A program made the translations under genes and the position numbers. 64,000 nucleotides of DNA from the NCBI GenBank assembly GCA_036346395.1, contig CM070599.1, positions 29,751,232-29,815,231 of the forward strand, given 5' to 3'. Under the pieces are notes generated by a model, which saw only the letters and a program-made list of their open reading frames with translations, did not search any database and was not told the DNA's origin. Shown piece after piece: positions 57,980 through 64,000 of the stretch. Within the stretch, counting starts at the first letter, position 1. Every line of letters begins with the position of its first letter. This DNA is from Hsuehochloa calcarea (Eukaryota > Streptophyta > Magnoliopsida > Poales > Poaceae).

Positions 57980-58808
57980 GAGAAAATTGATTATATGCCA
58001 TTGAATAACTCCACTCTGCACGATTTGCCATCGAATAACTCCTTCACAATATGTCATCGGGTTCCAATTTTTGTTCACAATATGCCATCACGGTCACTTG
58101 CCATCCAAACTCATCTGTTCACCTTGTCAATTTGTATCCAAAATGACCAAAATACCCCTACCTTATCTCTTTCTCTCTCCCCCTCTCCCCTCTCATTCTT
58201 CCCCAACGCAAACACTCTCTCTCTCTCTCTCCCCACCCATCCCTGGTATTGCTCCTTCACCGGGAGCGGCGGCGGCGAACCACAGCGAACCGCATGGGCG
58301 AGGTGGCGTAGGCTAGCAAGCACGCATGGGTGATCGGGTGCTTTGCACATCGGCCCGAGGTGGTTCTAATTTTTAATATCGTTGCTTTATGTCCAAAGTT
58401 AACATCTCTTTTTTTTCTTTTGAATCTAAGTTGCAGTAGATGTAATTCTTGATTTTGAAATTGAGATGCAACAGCTATTTCTGCCCTCCAATTACCGTAT
58501 GGAATTTGATATTTTCTAAGATTATTCCAATTGCGTGACCACCATTAGGGATGATTGGAGGTGCTAAATGTGTCTTATACAATGACTTTGAGTTATTTTT
58601 TCACCTTCCCTTAATGTGAAGTCCCTAATATGACCATAGCTAGGAGAAATTGATGCTGCATGCATAGCACATATACCCTTTCTGCAAATTGGTTGGTGAG
58701 ATAGGTTCTGTTGATCGATTTTTTTCCATCTTAACCAATTTCGTTGGCATCTCCTTCCTCACCGGCTAAGGGTGGCAGTGGAGTGGGGATGAGCGGCTGG
58801 ATGGCGAC

Positions 58809-58864
<56 letters not shown>

Positions 58865-59110
58865 GCGGGGCGGTGTAAGCTGGCGAGGGTCTCGAAGTCG
58901 GCTGTCGATCGTAGGAGAATGGGGGAAGATGATAGACCAGACTTGCGGGTCCCACATGTAGAGATAGAATGATCTTGGATGGCGAGGGTAATGTAGGCAC
59001 ACTCCTCTGAAGAAAAACTAGAACCTACTGGCACATTGCGAAGAATGAGTTAAGTTAGATGATAAATCGTGAAGAAGAGAGTTATTCTATGTCATGTAAC
59101 CAATTTTCTC
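57980..59110. mobile_element. Small non-autonomous MULE
   Basis: Terminal inverted repeats: GAGAAAATTGATTATATGCC at left and the reverse complement GAGAAAATTGGTTACATGAC at right, with similarity continuing for at least 60 bp (AATAACTC, CACGATTT). The flanks AACAATGTA (57971-57979) and AACAATGAA (59111-59119) match at 8 of 9 bases. The interior holds GC-rich non-TE-like stretches (58255-58340, 58740-58930), so it may have captured host sequence (Pack-MULE), but the source is not recognised. Confidence 0.82.
58811..58860. repeat. (TG)25 microsatellite
   Basis: Uninterrupted 50 bp. Open frames across it (Thr-His repeats) are artefacts. Confidence 0.97.
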
Positions 59111-59119
59111 AACAATGAA

Positions 59120-60800
59120 ACGCAAGCACGTTAGGTAGATGCTGTTTACATTAATTAACCTTCAATGTTCAGAACATATAAACAAGGGATGCATATTATA
59201 CTAGAAAAAGAAAAGGGCGATTCACGCGTGCCGCGACACGTACGGCATGCTTAGCCAGTTTGACGCGCACAATAATCTGGTGACAGACACGGCGTGCACA
59301 ATGGTGACAGAGGCTAGCCAGTAGCCCCACCGGTCATTTGGAAGGAGTCGCTTCTAGCAGAAGGTTCTTGAGCCCTTCCAATGATTACATACTAATTAGA
59401 GATCCACGTCCCCGCGCTGTTCCCTTCGCAGCCATTCAGTGCATCTAGCTGGCTTTAGATCGCTTGCGTATTCCATGCAATGCACATACTTTATACGGAG
59501 TACTAGTAGTCCACTCCTACCACTCACCTTTTATGATTCTCCTACACTTTTAGTTGCTGCTTCGATCAAAACAATGACCCAAATCCATTGATCGATCCGT
59601 TGGATATGCGAGCACGATGACCCAATTATCTGGTCTTCGCAAGTATCTTTTCTTATATTTAGATTAGATATAGATTCATTTCGGAAAGTACTTTTATAAT
59701 TTTGTTAGGTTTTATAAATAATTATAATAGTAATTAGTAGTTAAAATTACATTTTAAGAACCATATTAATATTTAAAACGATTTGTATTTGTGAATCAGA
59801 TGAGTACTACCTAAAAAGCAAGCCTTTTTTGGGTCTAGTTAGGCCAAACTCAGCTATTCACAAATCGCATGATGGCATGTGTGCGCGTGAACGGCCAGCT
59901 GGTCATTGGATTAGGGCGCAAGCCACTAGCTAGTCTCTTGCAAAGGAGGTCGGAGAGGTGGTTACGTTACGTACGTACGCGTGTGTGGCTGGCTATGCTG
60001 ACTTAATTTGCTTCCGTTGATTGATTGATTTTCTTGTATAAACTAAACCTTTTAATTGATCTTTGCATCGATCAGTCAATGGTTACATAATGTTGTGCAT
60101 GCATGCGCACGGGTTGGAGCTTGAAATAGGAAAGATGGGGTAATTTGCGTTAAGACTTTCTGGGGTCAAAGCAGAACTAGAACTAGAGACAAAGAGTCGT
60201 GAATACACACATATAGTACACGATACATGCGTATAGACTTGGACTAGCTACATGGGTCATGAGAATACGTACGTATTGTGGTAACATTTGTCGAGGGAGA
60301 AAAAGTGCAACAGCTAGCCTTTGACCTCATAAGAATACATGGCTTTTGAATTGTCTAAGCGTTTGCAGGTTATGAAATCTGAGAGAAACAGATCAAAGAT
60401 GATTAAATGACTTGAGCTTGTTTCATAAAAGATTATATAAACTTGAGACCAAGCCTGTACTTACGGTTCTGCTATATATTCCCGCAACGTAAGATAGATG
60501 TAGGAATAGCAATGAGGTGGTAGAAAGAAACCGCCGCATGATTAAGCTGGAAGTGGCGAAATGTGTGATACAATTTACATTCTGCCACATGGCGGAGCCA
60601 ATGCGATCGACCGCGACGGGCGCTGCAGGTCAGCTGGTACACGGTTTTGACTTTTGACGACCCCGCGAGTGAGGCCGGAGCGCCCGGCCGTGTGCGACTT
60701 CGCAGCCCACTCCTCCTCGATCTGACTCGACGACGCGACGCGACGCTGCGCTGCCCTGCTGTGAAGCGAGGAGCTAGCTAGGAAAGCTTAGGTCAACACG
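59120..60800. other. Intergenic region
   Basis: AT-rich with a GC-rich patch at 60580-60770. No gene recognised. Confidence 0.4.
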
Positions 60801-60811
60801 CCTATTTTGCC

Positions 60812-61214
60812 CCTGTCTGTTTAAGTTTTTTTTTTGTCTAATTTTAAAATAAAAAAAGTTTAAATCTAAATAGATAGGTGGCTTTTTTTATCTTACTTTA
60901 TAAAAAAAAACTTAAGTCATTTTAAGCCTAAAAGCTATAAGCAAGGAAGACATTTTTTTTTACTCGTGCGGAATAGAATAATCGATTGCCACTAAAATTT
61001 GCTGAAATTACCCACAAAATGTCATTGCATATAAATACAAATCATTCCATTTTTTCGCTATTCCATTATCCTCTTCATACACAACTCAATAAGCCAACAT
61101 TTTATAAAAAGCCAGATTACCAAACACTAAAATTTAGCTTAAAAGTCAAAAGCTAAAAAGTTGGCTTTAACCTATAAGCCAAAAAGACTTAAGCCTAAAC
61201 AAACAGAGCCTTTA
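60812..61214. mobile_element. TIR element (MITE), GTTTGTTTAGGCTTAAG family
   Basis: The left end CCCTGTCTGTTTAAG and the reverse complement of the right end (GGCTCTGTTTGTTTAGGC) are alike, and inner words (AAACTTAAG, AAGCCTAAAAGCTATAAGC against GGCTTTAACCTATAAGCC) repeat in inverted form. No coding capacity. Class (possibly hAT) not settled; no target duplication seen. Confidence 0.5.
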
Positions 61215-61295
61215 ATTGTCTTGTGCTATACGCACAGAAGACATGCATTCGCATCGCGTGCTACTGTGATCATGGCCTAAACAAAAGGATTACTC

Positions 61296-61473
61296 CTTGC
61301 AGTGGCGGAGGGTCAACAAAAAATTAGAGGGCCATCTTTAAGCCATTAGGAAGAAAGACATTTATCATGAGAAGAGGGTCAATTTTTTAGCCAATCACTT
61401 GATTCTTTAAGAACTAGTAAGTACTTAATCAACTTTACAATTGAAGGGGTAGTCACAACCCTCCATGGTCTCT
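61296..61473. mobile_element. MITE-like element, second member of the GGCGGAG family
   Basis: GCAGTGGCGGAGGGTCA at left, then GGGCCATCTTTAAGCCATTAGG, ATCATGAGAAGAGGGTC, and CACAACCCTCCATGGTCTC at right; matches 24655-24868 in order. The right end is overlapped or cut by the element starting at 61476. Confidence 0.55.
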
Positions 61474-61475
61474 TA

Positions 61476-63610
61476 GGGTGTGTTTGGTTGTCCGCATAAA
61501 CTTGGCTCGCACCATCGGATGCAACGTTTTGGTTATTTGATTGCCCGCATGCTACGTCAGGCCAGGCTCAACTCGAGCAAATTTCCCTCCCGGGCTTGGC
61601 CCGAGGGAAACACATAGAACGACCTTTGCTACCGAGCCAGGCTGAGCGGATGCAGCGTGCGCGGCTCCGAGCCACTAACGATGCACCCGGGTGTGCATGA
61701 CCTAGCGTTAGCGTTACCACTAGCTGCCCTCACTCCATGTGTTAGCGTTCCTCATACTCGCTGCTCTCCCTAGCTTCGGTGGAGCTCGTCGGATCAACCT
61801 TGTTCTCGCCTCCCCTCACTGCTCGTGCCTCTTCCTCCTATCGTCTTCCTCGTCATCTTCTCTGCCGCATTCCCCTCCCGAAGCTCGATTTGAGCCCACG
61901 ATTGTGCCACACCCGCGCTGGCCATCACACCCACCTCGCTGTTCCTGTCAATCCTATGAGCTCCACCCACTCCCTTGTGCATCACAACGTGTTCCGAACC
62001 GTCATGATCAAAAATTCCCAAACAATTTCGATTTTCGTCCACGGGAGCTCGCGCTATGGTCTTCTTCCCCAACTCCGGCCCGAAACCGCCTCCACCGCCA
62101 CCATCCTCTCCCCGGTGAGTCATTTCTCAATTACTCTCTACCGAAGCATCGTTTCGCCTTTGTCTTCCTTCCCTCACCACCAGCTCCGACTCCCCATCCC
62201 CGTAGCGCCACCGCCACGACGAACTCACTGTGCTGCCTCGGGTTCACACCGCCTCCACCAACCGGTTCGGTGAACTTCCCTTTTCTCTCGGGTGCTCGTG
62301 CTCGCCTCCTTCTTCCCCCTCCCCCTCCAGCGCCGCTGCCGCTTCTTCCTCCCCCGGTTCCGACCGCCGCGCACTATCATCCGACCGCCACCGTCCACCT
62401 TCGACCGCGACACAACCTCCAATGGGACCGTCTCCCCCTGGACCTTCCCTGTTCTCCTCTATTATGTGCTCTCTCTCTCTGTGTGTGTGTGTTTGTGTCT
62501 ATTAGATGTGAGGTATTGACCATGGAGCCCACTACCCACGCTGTAATGTTTGATTGGGAGGATTGTTAGTATGCAACTGACAGTTGGCCCTCCTCGAAAT
62601 TGTAGAAATGGGATTGTTAGTGTTTAGATGAGAGCATTTCTACAATTTTACAATACATCCTTTGAATCAAATATGCAATAAGGTGATAATTAATTTAGGA
62701 ATTCCTTATCAAATTGAAGCCTTATGCCAATTAGTAATTAATTGAAAAATATCATTTGAACCAAGTTAGTTAGCAGGATAATTAGTTAAATGGGTATTCT
62801 AACAAGGGGTATTCACACCACCCCACTAGAAGAGGTGAGCACACTCAGTCATATGCAGACAACCAGACAACCTAACATTGCATGCAGACATGCATCCACT
62901 CTCCTAATGCGGCCAACCAAACAACATATCAGCACAACCTAGCTCAACAGAAACAAGCAACCAGGGGCAGACCTAGGAAAATTTTAGGTAGGGCGGAGTT
63001 GCAAGCGTGGACCAAAGACTCCTGGTTGCCTCGCCTCGCCAGCTCGCCACACGCCCGACAGCCCGTGCCCTTGCCAGTTACTGCTAAGCGCCTTCGCGGA
63101 GTAGCCTCACCCCCTGCCCGCTGCGCTCCTGCCGCCGATCATTGTTTGGTTAGGGTTAGGAGAGGAGAGGATGGAGGAGGCGTGAGTGAGGACCAAAGGA
63201 GGTCGTGAGACTGTGAGGAAAATATGGTGCGACTATAGGCTGTAGGCAGTGCCTTCTAATGGGCCAGTCGGCCAGGCTAGGCTCAATTGAACAAAGTCCA
63301 CGGGGTCACGACCAGGAAGCAGCCTCATCTTCAACCTCCACTCGGCACTCGGTGCTTCGGCAGTCTTCTCCTCACAGGCCGTGGGCCGCCTGTGGTATGG
63401 ATGCCGGGCATGTGGTCTAGCCATATGGGAGAGGGAGGGGGTGGTTCGGCCGGAGGGGAGCTTGGGCAACCACCCGACCATGCCCGAAGGGAGGATCTGT
63501 CCCTGTAGGCAACCAAACAACCCAATATTGCATCCACTCGATCTAACTAGGTTCAGTCTGGCTAACTCGTACGGACCAGGCTAGGGATATGCATGTAGCC
63601 AAACACACCT
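61476..63610. mobile_element. PIF/Harbinger-like TIR element, about 2.1 kb
   Basis: Ends GGGTGTGTTTGG (left) and CCAAACACACCT (right) are inverted copies, flanked by TTA at 61473-61475 and 63611-63613, the usual target of this superfamily. 62855-62940 repeats words of the right end (AACCAAACAACATATC, CATGCATCCACTC), suggesting a nested or rearranged copy. A C-rich + frame of 276 codons (61739-62569) has no recognised domain and no transposase is found. Confidence 0.6.
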
Positions 63611-63613
63611 TTA

Positions 63614-64000
63614 GTAGCTTCGGCAATGACTCCTTGACCGTATTGCCCCTGCTCTTTCTATCTAGACTTCTCTTAAGGTGCACCACTTCCCCCTCAAGCG
63701 GTAAGAGTTTTGGTGAGTCCTAGTCTTCCATTGTCTAAGGGTATTTTTAGAAAAAGAGTTGTTAACCTGTTATAGTAGGTTAGTGGGTCAGAGCTAAAAA
63801 CACCACCACCATAAATGACACTAGTATATGTATATGACGCCCAAAGCATGCATTAGAAAACTTGGTTGGTCCGTATCTTGCATGCCGATTCTTTAAATAA
63901 TCAACGAAACTACACATAAGAAACTAACCAAAAGCTAGGCAGTATTATCATGTGCTCTTGACTGCACTCAACTAACCTCATTGCGAAACGGTATGGATGC
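63614..64000. other. Intergenic sequence to the window end
   Basis: No feature recognised. Confidence 0.4.

Noticed and set aside
58731..59034. Three minus frames with Thr-His repeats
   Set aside because: Read-through of the (TG)25 microsatellite.
61739..62569. 276-codon + frame as a host gene
   Set aside because: Inside a TIR element, C-rich and low-complexity, with two other frames also open; kept only as part of the element.

Overview
The window is nuclear DNA from a grass (Poaceae), most likely a rice-like or related cereal. The reasons are BARE/RIRE1-type and other copia LTRs, the grass-type LTR superfamily that begins TGTAACATCC, plant mobile domain and MULE sequences, GC-rich coding exons, and a plant-type intron-bearing FKBP gene. 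No bacterial or organellar genes are seen. Species cannot be fixed from the sequence alone.

Only two host loci can be supported. One is a complete 12-exon gene for a nuclear FKBP53-type peptidyl-prolyl isomerase (CDS 14699-18208, + strand, exons sum to 509 codons including the stop). The other is a decayed P-class pentatricopeptide (PPR) pseudogene (about 19880-21592, + strand) with several frameshifts. Nearly everything else is transposable-element DNA, much of it nested.

Layout: 1-372, 3' end of a copia element (+). 772-14361, possible MULE whose two halves are separated by a 12.4-kb copia element (937-13309, minus) with a 5-bp target duplication ATTTT; that copia itself holds an LTR insertion (2946-7385) and an internal duplication of its gag/protease part (7386-9435 against 9963-12010). 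14361-18500, FKBP53. 19000-19850, a large foldback element. 19880-21592, PPR pseudogene. 21685-23092, solo LTR. 26144-34788, candidate MULE carrying a gag-protease-only gypsy element, two tandem arrays and a plant-mobile-domain fragment. 36313-40832, 4.5-kb solo LTR. 42461-45389, two non-autonomous copia derivatives in opposite orientation. 45593-57498, a copia element (minus) split by a BARE-like solo LTR (48514-51891, TSD CTAAG), which is itself split by another solo LTR (49638-51395, TSD ATAGC), and by a 3.9-kb solo LTR (52648-56574, TSD GTTGT). 57980-59110, small MULE with a 9-bp TSD. 60.8-63.6 kb, MITE and PIF/Harbinger-like elements.

The most unusual signals are: (a) a ~29-bp tandem array of about 11 units inside the 3.9-kb LTR, each unit an imperfect hairpin with compensatory stem changes; (b) one of two duplicated copies (about 6.25-9.08 kb) differing from its partner mostly at CAG/CTG/CCG sites, which looks like either methylation-linked decay or a base-calling artefact; (c) two independent gag-only retroelements in which the coding region runs straight to the polypurine tract; (d) hairpin motifs of the type GTCGCCAGTT...AACTGGCGAC shared by three element ends.
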